Of a stretch of 64,000 nucleotides of DNA, positions 45,001-60,000 are shown one piece after another. Numbering within the stretch: the stretch's first letter is position 1; every line of letters starts with the position of its first letter. A program made the translations under genes and the position numbers. The stretch covers positions 13,006,948 through 13,070,947 of the forward strand of contig JABACO010000003.1 in the NCBI GenBank assembly GCA_013339895.1, read 5' to 3'. The notes beneath the pieces were generated by a model. That model searched no databases, was not told the origin of the DNA, and worked only from the letters and a program-made list of their open reading frames with translations. This stretch comes from Ephydatia muelleri. Its lineage: Eukaryota; Porifera; Demospongiae; Spongillida; Spongillidae.

Positions 45001-48000
45001 CTAGATCAGCTTGCCACAGGTCAGCAATTAACTAACACCAACAAAGTATTGATCAGTGACACATGCACCCATGGAGGAATGCATGCTAGTGTGGCCTATC
45101 TAAAGTATGACAAACTAAATGTAGAATTCGCATGGTGAAAATAGCAACAAGACATCATAGACTCATAGTACAGTGGGGTTTGATAGTGTAATAACCTGTG
45201 ATCACGTGGTGGGCACGTGAACCATCTACAGAGATTTTCGTTGTGTTGTGTGATTCAATACGTATAATACATTGGAAATTGGTGGTTGCATCGCAAGACT
45301 GTAGATATTAACAAGTGGCGACAAGGGTAAACTAGTTGTAATGAAACAAAGGGTACAGGCAGCGCCAGATTAGACTGACAGCATACATGGAAATGAAGTG
45401 TATATACACCAATATTACGTACATGTACATCAGATTAACTGGCAGTTGGACTTGCTGTCCAATCGTAAGAAAAATGGCATGAATCCGGTAGAAGAGTGCA
45501 CACCAGAGTTGTAAGCAAGATACTGTTTCCTAATACTCTGGTCCCAGTCGGATGGGTGGTTGCCCACTGTAGTCGACACTCCATTGCATTGTGGGTGATA
45601 TGGAATCGTGTGTGCCTTGCGTACCTGGAGATATTTACACAGCTCTTGTATTAACTCCAATTCAAATGTCTTCCCTGATCTGAATGCAGTTGTTCGGGTG
45701 GTGAGAAGTGGCAAAATACTTCATCCACCAATTTCTACTGTGGTGGCTTCTTCATTTGGTATCCCATATGCCTCAACCGGATGTATTTTAAGTGTGGAAC
45801 AGTGTGAACTTAAAGATTATCTGAAAGGTATGTTAGGGGACAGATTAATATGTGGAGGCATACTGCATGGCTACTAGCAGAGAAAGAGTTATTGTATGAA
45901 AAGGCACTGGACTTGGCAATTGGTACAAAAATTGCACTCAACATATCAAGAACAGTAGCACAGCAACCTCAAGCATTCACTACAGTGGTGCCAATGTGCT
46001 AGATGACAAAGATAACTCTGTTGGGAAAGACTGTGTTCCAAAGGTGAACTGGTACTGGTGTGGGGAAAGATATTGGGCTGGATCCTGCAAGTTTCAAGAG
46101 GTGGAATGCCATAGTTGCACAAAGGTTGGTCATATTGCAAAGATGTGTAAATCGGGCTACAGGAAGCCAAAAGATACAAATCATTTTGAAGCACCAGTTG
46201 AAAATAAGGTACACACTATTCACATTGTCTAAGCAGCCTCAAGATCCAATAATGGTGGAGGTCACTGTAAACAGAGTTCCGATTCAATTGGAGTTGGACA
46301 CATTCGCAGCAGTTCACTATAAAGCGACATTCCACCGATTGTGACCTTCAGATTTCAAGCTAAGAACATACAGGTGAAATGGTGGACGTACTGTGGACCC
46401 TGTAAGCAGAGATCCAGTACAAGATGACATGTAAGACCTGTCAATACATGTGGTTGATGGGGAGGGACATAACTTAATTGGTCGAGACTGGCTAAACAAG
46501 CAATGGATACAGCATCTGAGTGCAGGGGAGAGGCATTAATTGGAGGGATGTTACAGAAGTACAGGAGGGTTTTCTGAGAAGAATCGGGCTTACTAAAGGG
46601 AGTTACGGTTAATTTCCAATTGGATCCAAAGGCCCTAACAACTGGTTTTTCAAATCCTGAACTCTACCATTTGCTTTGAGGGTAAGGTGGAAGCTGAGTT
46701 AGCACGACTTAAAAGGGAGGGTATTATATAAACGGTCACACATTCAAATTGGGTAGCAATAGTGGTTCCAGCTTTAAAGGGTGATGTCTGTTTACGTTTG
46801 TGTGGTGGTTTCAGGGCCACAGTATATCAAGTGTGTGATGAGTCCTACCCTTGAATTGTTATTTGCAGTTTTAGCAGGGGGAAAACACTTTACAAAGCTT
46901 GATAGGTATTCTTACAGCTGGAATTAAAGGATTCCAAGCAGTTTAGTGACCAAAAAGGGCTATTACGATATAATAGATTACCCTTTGGAGTTTCTTACAC
47001 CCCTGCTATTTTCCAGAGATGTATGGAGAAGTGAAAGCGATGTAGGGGGGAGGGGGGTGGGGTATTAGTGTATCTGGACGATGCATTGGTTAACAGGGTC
47101 TACACAGGACAAATACTTAACCAATTTAATGCTGTGCTAGAGTAATGTAATCTGCAAGTGATTTAGTATCGAAACTGATTAGTACTCTCAGCTGCTAATT
47201 ATGCCTCTGAACAAATGAGAGGTCAAATTGTGTGTGTTGTGGTGTGAAAAGGGAGCTACATGTGTATGCCCACCTGCTATTATGAGGTTACCTCTTTACC
47301 TACCGCCCTCCCACTGTACCTGAAGATGTAATGGTGGTTGCGACGCGAGTACAGGCTAAGAAGCAAGTACAAGAGGACATTGAGAGGTACATCTGTGGTG
47401 GAGTGTCAAGCAGAAGCAGTGGACACAGTAAGAGGTCAGCAATCCCGTACCAAATATGTAACAAAGAAAGTCAGGAGGGTGTTGTGTCAAAGCAGTTGGT
47501 GAACAAAAGAAAACCTATGCCATTGTGTCCTCTGTACTACAAGTGTCTGCAGACGATCTACGTGTACAACAGGAGACAGATCCTTCATTGTCTCAAGCTC
47601 TGAGGATGGATGTGGACAATAATGATGAAACGTCAAGCTCACAGTTTCACAAACAGGAGGGTCTTCACTACAGGAGGTGGACCCCACCCTTGTCAGGGTA
47701 GGATCTCAGGTGGAACAACTCGTGTTACCCACTCAGTGCACAAGAACCGTGTTGGAGTTGGGTCATCAGACACCTCTGTCTGGTCACCTGGGAAAGGGAG
47801 AAAACATTAAAGAAGATCTTGCATAGGTTCTACTGGCCGTCTATGTTGAAGAATGTGGAAGAATTCTGCAAAAGTCGTGCCCAGTATCAGAAGTTTTCTG
47901 TGCGTAAAGTGCCACCTGCTCTACTCATTCTCTTCCGGTCATCAGTGAACCATTTTCTACGATTGCAATGAACATCGTAGACCACTCTCCTGAAGCAAGT

Positions 48001-51000
48001 CCAGTAACAAGTATATACAAGTACTGTGTGATTATGCAACATGCTATCCAGAGGCGGAGCCATTACGCAGCATTGACACGGAACACATTGCTGATAAATT
48101 AAGTGTTTGCTAGAGCAGGCATGTCGGGAAATTTTAACCGACCAGGGTAGTAATGCCATCCTAACTTCTCACTGTATCTGAACCAGTCCATACCACTCAC
48201 AAACGGATGGTTTAGTAGAGCGATTTAACCGAACACTTTAGAGCATGCTACAGAAGACAGTCGATAGCGAAGGTTAAGATTCGGTTCACTACCTATGAAA
48301 CTGTAGTAGCTTCAGCATTTAGTTAGGTAATTCATGACCGATTTACAGCAAAGGAATGCACTTTAAATACTAGCAAATTAGTACTATTAATCACACATAT
48401 GCGCTAGTGTACTCAAAGTCTTACATACAGAGTATCATCTACTACAGAAGCCATACTTATTGTTTGCATATAGGGACGCCCCAAGGCCTCAACTAGGTTT
48501 TCCCCAGTCAAGTGGCTATACGGAAGGGCCATTGGATGTTCTTAGGGAAAGTCAGGGATCTAAGAATAAGGGGAATGTAAGGAGTATGTCATAGCCAAGT
48601 GAGAGAAGCTTAACCTAAAGTCCAAGATTGTGCATGAAAACCTAACCAAAGCACAGTCCAAACAGAAGGGGTGGTACAATAAAAATGTTAAGTTACAGGA
48701 GTTCAAGGCGGGTAACATGGCATTAGTGCTGCTTCCTTCATTTAACAAGTTGCTTCAGTGCACAGTGGCAAGGACAATATTACATAGCAAAAAGGGTTAA
48801 GAGGGTAAAACATAGACAGCTGAAAGCCTTGTTGAGTATGGATTTGAATTTGTTTATTCCCCCCCTCCCCCAACCTCCCTTTGTTTTTCTAGACAAGCTT
48901 TTTTTCATTAATGCACTCACGTGCTCACAATAGGAGACTTTTGCCAGATCATGTTCATTACATTATGGAGCTAACAGCTAAGAAAACTGTTATCCTTCAT
49001 AGCATGACCTTACTGATTTGATCAATAAAAATTCATTTGGTGAAGGCCTCCAGATAGATCCCCGGGAGAAAAAAACGGCGTTATCGCGCGTGAAAAACGG
49101 CCATAACAACGCCAAATTACGCGGTCTTCAAAACGCTGTATCTTCTTGATTGTGCAATATAGTGGAGCTGCATTTTGCACATTTACAAAGCGGTCCTGTG
49201 TCTGTAGAAGTCCAAAGATGGTTTAGTTTGCGATGCATCGTTCCGAAGATATTCACATTCAAGTAAAGGGCTTGATTTCGCGGGGTTTTGTACTTGAAGC
49301 CCGCGAAATCTTGCTCTAAGTTGATTGTGAATATCTTCCGAACGATGCATCGCAAACTAAACCATCTTTGGACTTCTACAGACACAGGACCGCTTTGTAA
49401 ATGTGCAAAATGCAGCTCCACTATATTGCACAATCAAGAAGATACAGCGTTTTGAAGACCGCGTAATTTGGCGTTGTTATGGCCGTTTTTCACGCGCGAT
49501 AACGCCGTTTTTTTCTCCCGGGTGACCTTATTGATATATGAATGTGTAAGGTCATTCTATTAACACACCAACAGTTTCCAAGGCCACAATGAAATTTGTT
49601 ATTTTATCCTTGAGTTGTTCCTATTGTGAGCCACTAGGATGAAAACAAAGAACAATTGTGGCTCAGCTTGTAATTATGCCTCTGAACAAATGAGAAGTCT
49701 GAGTGTGATGTGGTCAGAAAAGGAAGCTGCTACATGTATGTCCACCTGCTATTATGAGCCCACCTCTTTGTCGCACTTGGTCTGGTTGGTCATGGTTGGG
49801 GGTAGACACGATATGTCACATGCAAGGTGCACTAATAAGAAGTTGCAAAATTACTTCCCACAATCAATTATCATTCAAATATCTTCATACATTTTGTATA
49901 CACATCATTCTGTCTGTGCCCTCTACATTAAGGCTAAAATATCATAACAGGTAATCTCTAACTGCGCTCACCTTATTCTGAACGTTAACCTGTGCGCCCT
50001 TATCCAGTAGCACTTTCACACACTTCACCTTCCCTGCCACTGAAGCCATCATCAGTGCGGTCCACCCATCCTGTAATGATAAGACTGCATATCATCATGG
50101 GAGTACCATCAATGTCACACACAGTACTATAACATGCTGCCCATTGTTCAACTAGTGATCGAGGTACACATGGACCAACGCCATACACAGTTCAACAACA
50201 AACCCCTCCTTCCATTAACATACTATGCAGAGTGTAGGAAAGTATACATGTACATGTACTAGGAAACTCAAATACCACATACAGGTATAAGTTAACAAAA
50301 GAAAAAAAACTAAACACAGTCAACAAGGTCTCATTGGTGACAGTGCTATGTCTCATCCCCAGACCACCATCCTACAGGATTTGCACATATACTTGGCCAT
50401 GTGTACATGTACTCACACACCAAAGGGTGGTCCTTATGCCCAGCAGTTATGTAGGAATTAAGTGTGGGTGGAGTGGAGGGGAGGAGATCTAAAACAAATA
50501 CCACTGAAATGAATGTGTGAGGGGAATCCAACTGCACAGCTCTGGGGCATGAGGAGTACAAGCAATCCTATCAGGTTCGGGAGTCATGTCTTAAGGGCAA
50601 TGGAGGTGTAATGGTTTCGGATAGTATTCCAGTATGCACATACACTGTATAACAAATGACCACTTGAATTGTACACATATTAATACGTTGGGGGATTTTT
50701 AGCTACATTGTATGATTACGGTATCTTTTAGTGCATCCTCGGTTGTGTGCATCACCCCAACACATATACTATACTTCCTTACTTGTAGCAGAAAATAAAT
50801 AACATCACATGCATGCAGTGAACAGAGTCCCTGTGCACATGTCATCACTCACTGCTGCGGACTCTGAGTACATGCTGCATTGCATGTACACAGTGTATAA
50901 TGACACTACTCACCTTGTCCTGCATGTTGACCTCTGCACCCTTATCCAGTAGCACCTTCACACATTCCACGTGCCCCCAGTTATTAGCCATCATCAGTGC

Positions 51001-54000
51001 GGTCCATCCATCCTGTAATGATAAGACTGCATATCATCATGGGAGTACCATCAATGTCAAATACAGTCCAATAACACACTACTCAACGTTCTACTACTGT
51101 ATATCAAGAGAACAAACTCATATAAAAGACTTATAGCAATACATATGCATGTACCATCAAAAGGAAACCAGTATAAAATCCGAGCTTGTAAAAGAAGACT
51201 TTCTATGAATGTCTACACTTTGTACTTTTGCAAGCAGGTGGTCAAATCTCAAGCACAAAATTGAAGCTGACCATAAGATGGTAAAAGGTATTAGAAACTA
51301 TGAGTATGCAACTGTAACTACAGTGCAGGGTTTGGAAATGGTGGGCTTGTGTGACGTTTACATGTACATGTAGGCTGCTTATGTGTATGTTAATAGGGGG
51401 AGGGGGTTATTGCTTGATTCTACTAATTGTGGAGCTACTAATATAGTGTAATCTACATGTGATATAAGTATCAAAAGTGATGAAACTCTCATCTGCTAAT
51501 GATGCCTCTAAACAAATGAGAAGTCAGGTGCTCTGAAAAGGGGACTACATGTATGGTCACCACTGTGATTATGAGACCACTTCTTTGTCACTCTTGGTCA
51601 CGGTTGGTGGCAGACATCATTCTATCCCGTTTCTTTTGCCGTGAACATCAAGTCATATGCAACGTGTACTAATAATAAGTTGCAACCTTACTTCCCAGGA
51701 ATCCATTATTATTCTAAACTTCCAATAGCCCAAACATTTTGCACATACATTATTCTCTCTGTGCTCTTTAAAATTTCGTAACAGGTAATCTCAAACTGCA
51801 CTCACTTTGTTCTGAACGTTGACCTGTACACCACCCTGCAATAGCATCTGCACACACTCCAACTTCCCTGCCTGTGAAGCCCTGATCAGTGCGGTCTCTC
51901 CCCACTGTAATGGTAAGTGCATTTCATCATGGGAGTCCCCCCAATGCCAGATACAGTACACTAACACACTTGTACATAGAGTCATAAAGAGTAGTACTCA
52001 TCACTCACATCAGTGAAGGATACAGGATTTAGGGGAGAGGGACCAGGAATGGGTGTGGGAAATTTATTTGGATAAAACACGTGCAGGTCGTACACTGTAC
52101 GTGTAACAACTAAACCTGTATTGTTGTTACTCATCATCCCTTCAGTAACAAAGCTTGCCCAGTGGGAACTGATGTTGCAAGATAGCACTCCACACATTAC
52201 ATGCTAATATAAATCCACTACATGTATTGGTTTGAAATGCACAGAGTCGATCGGCAGACACCCCTGCTCCCCCCCCCCCCCCCCCCCCCCCCCCATCCCT
52301 CCAAACTGGTCATAGTCTAGCTACAGTAGTAATAATAATTACTTGGTTGTGAACATGCATACACAATTACAAGTATACTTTTTGTCAGTTTGCATTCAAT
52401 GGGTGATAGGTGCAGTTGCATGAACAAAGTACTAGTACATTTACAAGCATGTATTAAACTCGTGAGGTCAGAGTACTCCTAGATCGCTGCTGACCTTTGG
52501 GTGGTGGTGGCCCAAGAGAAATGGAAACTGCTTCTATTGCCACAACTTCACCTTCAATCTAGTTCCTTGAATCATCACCCATGGGACGGTTTACATGAGG
52601 GATGTTGGGTGCTGCAAGTCTAGCTCTTTTGATCTTAGGAGGCACAAAGGTTCGTCAGGGTCGTGGGAAATTCCAGCACAATTCCACCCAAAAGAGCACC
52701 AGGTACAATATCAGCCAATGTGTGCATGACTTGCCGAAGAGCTTTGCCTGGGTTGTAAATATGAGCAAAGCCACTTTGCTTGCATGTGTTGCTCCTCTTA
52801 CGCTCTTGGTGATCATCTTCACAAAGAATTATCTCATCTCATATAAAGAACATTCTTCTGCACGTTTCTCGCAGCTGTGCATGCAGTAACACCAACTCTC
52901 TGTCCAGGCTGAGGATGGGGGACGCCACACTCATGGGGGATGCCACACTCATGGGGGACGCCACACTCATGGGGGATGCCACACTCATGGGGGACGCCAC
53001 ACTCATGGGGGATGCCACACTCATGGGGGACGCCACACTCATGGGGGATGCCACACTCCATCGGCCAAATCATTGCTAGCTGCATCAGTAATCATTCACT
53101 TCTTTGACAAACCCTGAGGATTTCCGTGTACACCTTGTGAGGGATGATGCTCTTCTGCATGCAAAGGTAGTGTCACACGGACGAAACCCAGCATCTTCTT
53201 TGTAGACACGTGTTCAGTCGGCAAAGTGTCATAGACTCTGTTGAGGAGCTCATGAAGTAATTCATTATTAAACCAAGTCTTCAATAGCTGCAGTATGCTA
53301 ATGCTACATTGGCTCCAGGTTGCCTTCAGCCCTACTGCCTTTTTAATGATGGCGATGATCTTAGGCACAGTTTGCGCAAGCGGTTTCTAAGTACTTGCTG
53401 TCATCGTTACTGAACAGTACCTAGTATGGAAAAGTACTGGCAGCAGCTGGTTCCCAAGCTTCAGGCATTTTCGCATTTGCACCACTGCTCTCCCCATCTC
53501 TGTCACTGTATCATCGACCAATTCTGATTCATCTTCCCTCCAATTCTGATTCATCTTCCCTCCAATTGAATGGATTGTCAAAAGACAACAAGGAAGTCTT
53601 CTAACAACTCCATACTACCACGTGGGAGTACTAGAAGTGTTCAGAAATGCCCCTTTTCTACTTTAATTGCTACAATTATGTACGACCGTTTTATGTAAAT
53701 AATTTCAGAAGTTGGATAAAAGTACTTAACGCACACCACATTTTCGCTTTTTATGTATTTTCAATGGATATAATTTTCTGGGGTCAATGACACCACTCAC
53801 CTTGTCCTGCCTATTGACCTGTGCACCCCTATCCAGTAGCATCTTCACACACTCCATGTGTCCCCTGTCATAGGCCTTCATCAGTGCTGTACATCCATGC
53901 TGCAATGATAAGTGCATATCATCATGGGAGTACCACCAGTGTCAGATACAGTACTATAACACACTACCCATCGTTCTACTCCTGTACATACAGTGACAGT

Positions 54001-57000
54001 ACACAAGGACCAACAGCACACACTGTTCATCAACACATTCTGCTAATACTAAAAACAGGCAGTCTACACTGTGAGGAACACACGGTGCTCCCACATACAA
54101 CATGATGTCATACACTCCCACCCCTCTCCATACAACAAATGCCATCCCTCCATGAAATACATGTACTGTTCACAGAGGTAGGACACAGCAGCACAAACTT
54201 CAATAACAGAACAAACTACACACAGTCAAAAATACATATGTTGTATGTACATATTTGACGTGTATTTGATAAATTGAGTGGAGGCAAAGCTTCGTTATGG
54301 TTTTAAAACACTCCATCCAAAATCACTCTCACGGAGCTAATCCAACATAGGACCCATTCATTGTGGGTCCTAATACAAGATAGAAGAATACTACACAGCT
54401 CAACAGAAAAAATACACACAGTCAACTATACCTAAGTTTTTCAGCTAGTATTCGATACACACTTGTAACTAATGACCACTTGAATGGTACGTGTATTAAA
54501 TAAGATTGGGAATTTTAGCCACGTGTGATTAGCATTTATTGTTTTGTTCATCAGTTTAAGGCTTGTGTGCATCACCCCAAGTACATTGTATACTCTCCTT
54601 TACATGTACTTGTAGCTATTATTACATGCATACACTAAACAGAGTTCCTGCACACACCTCATCATTTGACTAGTGGGGTACATGCTGCATTGCATGTACA
54701 CAGTGTATAATGACACCACTCACCTTGTCCTGCATGTTGACCTCCGCACCCTTATCCAATAGCACCTTCACACACTCCACATTCTCTGTCTCTAATGCCA
54801 TCATCAGTGCGGTACATCCATCCTGTAGTAAGTGCTTATGATCATGGAAGTACCATCTATGTCAGATACAGTACAATAACACACTGCCCATCATTGTACT
54901 ACTGTACATCAAGAGAGTACCAAAGGACAAACTTGTATGAAAGACTTGCGTTCCATCCATACACATACCATCAATATGAATGTCAACACTTTGTACTTTT
55001 GCCAGCAGTTGGACATGTTCCAAACCCATAACTGACGTGGAAACCACAGTAAGACAGAAGGTTCTACCCATCATTCTACTACTGTCCACAGAGTGATAGA
55101 TAGTACTAAAAGACAAGCACATTAATATGATTAATGTTCTATTTATAGCCATACACATACCATGAAAGGAATCTAACATACATGTAAGGTCTGAGATTCG
55201 AAAAGTCGTTTTTCTATGATTGTCTGCACTGTGTTGTGCATTTTTCTGGATAAATTCCAAGCCCAGAACTGAAGCACAAAACCAAAAACCCAAAAATGAC
55301 AGAAGGTAGTAACAACTTCTAGTACGGAACTGTAGCTGCAGTGCAGGGTTTGGAAATGGACCTGTGTGACATTTACATGCAGGATTTTTACATTAATAGG
55401 CCTTAAATATTGTGGGGGGGAGGGAATAATTGCTTGGTTACACCAATTGTGGAGCTACTGACATAGTGGTTGCCCAGTTGCCCTACACTAATCTACAGTG
55501 TACAAGCGGTAACTCTCATCTGCTGATGATGCATCTGAACGAATGAAAAGTCAAATTGTGTGTCTACCTACCACTTGCTATTATGAGTGCACCTCTTTGT
55601 CTCCTGGTCATGGTTCGAGGCAGACATCTTTCTATCCCGTTTCTTTTGACTTGAACATCAAGTCACATGCAATGTGCACTAATTAGAAGTTGCATCATTA
55701 CTTCCCAGGAGTCCATTATCAATTCTAAACTTCCAATAGCCCAAACATTTTGCACACACATTATTCTCTCTGTGCTCTTTACATCAGAGCGAAACTTCGT
55801 AACAAGTAATCTCAAACTGCACTCACCTCGTTCTGAACATTGACCTGTACACCACCATCCAATAGCACCTTCACACACTCCACCTCTCCTCCCAGTATAG
55901 CATTTAATAGTTCGTTCTTTCCCCACTGTAATGATACAAGTAAGTGCACATCATCATGACAATGTCAGGTACAGTACAATAACACACTACCCATCCATCT
56001 ACTACTGTACACAGAGTAATAAAAAGTACACAACTACACAATGTCATTCCTTACAGATACAGAATGTAGGGGAGAGGGACCTGGGATGTGTGTGTGAGGG
56101 GGGTATGACAATAGGGTCTTGGGTGGTGTCCCAGGAGCTTTTGGAGAGTGCTTATGATATGCACAGTGATTTGTGGTGTATATTGCAGTTAGCAATGACA
56201 TTGTCATACTATCCCACCACTGCCAGTGAAGGTTAGGATTTCAATGCACACAGGTTACGCTTCTGGTATTGCAATGGGGATAGATGTATGAAGTAGCATG
56301 CACTGGTTCCTCCTTTTGATCATGATTATTGCTGATGTAGGTATGTTTGTACTGATCTTGGAAATTAAATAAAATTGCATCCATCCACTAAATAGGGTTC
56401 CTGCACACACGTCATCACTCACTACTGGGGACTCTGGCTACATGCTGCATTGCATGAACACAGTGTATAATGACACCACTCACCTGGTCCTGCCTGTTGA
56501 CCTGTGCACCCTTATTCAGTAGCACCTTCACACAATCCATGTGTCTCTTGTCATAGGCCCACATCAGTGCGGTCCATCCATCCTGTAATGATAGTGCATA
56601 TCATCATGGGAGTACCACCAATGTCAGATACAGTACAATAACACGCTACCCATCGTTCTATTCCTGTACATAAAGTGCCAGACCACCACACAACTGTATT
56701 CTGTACCAATACTTTGCCATGTACTTAGATGTGCACCCACATAATTTAAGTGGGAGGTGGGGGAGGTTATTGGGGTTAATAATGAATGTGGGAGGGGACA
56801 CCTACTCCACAGCTATGCATTGGTGATGTGCAAGTTTATAGTCTAACCATCATGTGGTTGAGATGCCGCCTTGCCTATACTTGTTACTGCAAAGCTCAAT
56901 TACGTGCATTCGAGAGGCACGTTCTCATCTTGCTCATTATGTGCCTATGACACTACCTCCACCTTACCTGCATGGTGCCAAGGGAAACTTTGCTTAGACC

Positions 57001-60000
57001 CCAATAGACTTCCTCATCATAATAGTAAATACATGTATTTGTGTATATTTGTATCAACTCTCCAAAAAAAAAAAAAACCGTTAATGAATATGCAGCTAGC
57101 TGTGCTAAATACATGTGGTGACATCATATTGTACACAAAATGTGCAGCTAGGCAATAGTTAACGAATTTGCACCTGCTTTACTTCACGAAAGGAATCGAT
57201 TTCTCCGACTGGAAACGATGTTTGTCTACCGCTTCTTACATGTACGTGCATAGTGTCAATAAGTTATTCTAAGTTGATAGAAATATTGTTGGACCACAAA
57301 GTTACGCCCACGCATAGCATTTCCATTTATTCTCTTAATTGGCTGATGTTTGCACATGGTATACTTATAAAAAGGCACATTTGGAAGTAAAATGCTACAA
57401 TTTGATGTTTATTTGGTCTTCGCACGATGTTCATAACGCGAGTTACACGTGATGAAATGAAGGAGAATAAGGTGAAGAATAATTTATTGGCAGATATTGA
57501 AGTGCCGACCTTTTGCTTCACGTTAACGGCACTGTTTAACAATGTGTATGTTGTATGGACATAGCTGACGTGTAGATTATATGCCAGCGGGTGAGTGGAG
57601 GCAATGCTTCATTATTCTTTTGAAACACTTGATCCAAAACCACACCCACGGAGCCAATCCTACACTTGATCCAAAACCACGCCCACGGAACCAATCCTAC
57701 ACTTGATCCAAAACCACACCCACAGAACCCAATCCTACACTTGATCCAAAACCACGCCCATGGAGCCAATCCTACACTTGATCCAAAACCACGCCCACGG
57801 AACCAATCCTACACTTGATCCAAAACCACGCCCATGGAGCCAATCCTGTATATAGCGTGGGTCCTAATACAGTGCCCAGAAGATAGAGGAATACTACACA
57901 TTCAACAGAAAAAATGCACACAGTCAATTGGTACCCATATCTTGACATGTACAGTACTGGATGTGGATTCACGTACATTGGGGGAGGGGGCTATTGGGGT
58001 CTAAAATGAGCAATAATGAATTGGAAGAGGACATGTACTCAACAGCTATGGAGTTAGGTGAACGCAAACTATCCTATCAGGTTCTGGAGTCTCATTTGAA
58101 ATGCAATCAAGGCACAAAAAATGTAAGCGTTTTAGCTAGTATTCCGGTACACACATGTACAGTACTGTAACTAATGACATACGTGTATTAAAATAAGATA
58201 ATAATAATAATAATAATAATGATAATAATTTTAGCCACATGTGATTACGTAGTTTACCATAATCGTTTTGTGCATCGGTAGCTTGTGACTGCATCAACCC
58301 AAGTACATGTATACTTTAAAAATAACATGGTATACATGTACATGTACATGCACTAAACTGAACACACCTCATCATTCACTACTGGATACATGCATGTACA
58401 TAGTGTATAATGACACCACTTACATGTACATGTCCCTTGTGCTGCATGTTGACTTGTGCATCCTTATCCAATAGCACCTTCACACACTCCACCTTCCCTG
58501 CGTCTGAAGCGCTCATCAGTGCGGTCCATCCATCCTGTAATGGATACATGTACATGTAAGTGTATATCATCATGGGAGTACCACCAATGTTAGATACAGT
58601 ACAATAACACACTACCCATCGTTCTACTCCTGTACATGTACATACATGTAAAGTGACAGTCAAATAGGCTTCATTGGTGTGCTGTGCCTCATCCCCTGAC
58701 CGCCATACAACTGTATTTTATACCCATATTTTGCCATGTACATGTACTAGATGTGCACCCACATAATTCAAGTGGGAGGGGGGGGGGAGGTTATTGGGGT
58801 AATATATATGAACTTCAGGGGACACCTACTCCACAGCTATGGAGTTAGGTGGAGCACAACTATCCTATCAGGTTCTGGAGTCTCGTTTGAAGTGCAATCA
58901 AGGCGCAAAAAATGTAAGTTTTTCAGCTAGTATTCAGTACACACATGTAACTAATGACCACTTGAATGGTACATGTATTAAAATAAGATGGGAGATTAAG
59001 TTGTTTCATTTATCGTTTTGTGCATTGGTTGTAAAGCTTGTGTGCATCACCCCAAGTACATGTACACTCTCCTAATTTACATGTACTTGTAGCTAACATG
59101 GCATGCATGCACTAAACAGAGTTCCTGCGCACACCTCATCCTTCACTAGTGGCTACATGCATGTACATGTACATGTACACAGTGTCAAGGCTCCAGTCGT
59201 TGGCTGTGTATGACGTCAACACCCCCCAGACGGGTGCCCAGTCAGATGGGGACCCAAGCATACCTTTGAATAGAGGTGTTGACGAACTGCCGATTGGAAG
59301 AGGCCCGCTCTTCTAGAACTTACGCTATTGCGCATGCATGTGGACAGCTATTGTGTGTGAGCAATGCTATAAAGCAGTTGTAAGCGTGCATTCAAGAGTA
59401 TTGACCAGTGTACTGCTGCTGTGGTAACCCCTTGCGGTAGTGTAGCGCAAGCGTGTAGTAAATCCTTGACATTTGGTGGCAGCACGGTGTTCATCGGTGC
59501 AAAGGAGAGCAGTCGGTGAGTGTCGAACCCGTTGGTGCATGTCCTTGCTATCGGAAAAGAATTACAAGCGACAGAAGGTGATGGCCGAGACAGAGCGGGC
59601 AGCGTCGGAGAATGCAGGTGAGGGATCGGTGACTGTGGCCAAACTTCTGAAGCTTCTGATGGAGGAGCGGAAGCTCAGAGCTCAGGAGGCACAGAGACGA
59701 GCCGACAGGGAGCAGATCGAAAGAGAAGGGGAGCGGAAGCAAAAGGTAGAGGAGGAGCAAAGACGTTCGGAACAAGAGCATCTTTCTAGAGATGAATGGA
59801 GGAAGCAGTTGGAGGTTTTGGCGTGTTTGGCAGAGGGTCGAAATTGCGAGAGTGAATATGCAGGACGGATCCTACATGAAGGAGAAGTGAAAGTGGCCAA
59901 GCTGACCGACAAGAGGACAACATTGGAGAGGACTATGGCAGCCGATGAGGTGAGCAAGCAACGTTGGGTATACAAGCTTGCTCCGCAGCTGCGCGGGAAG

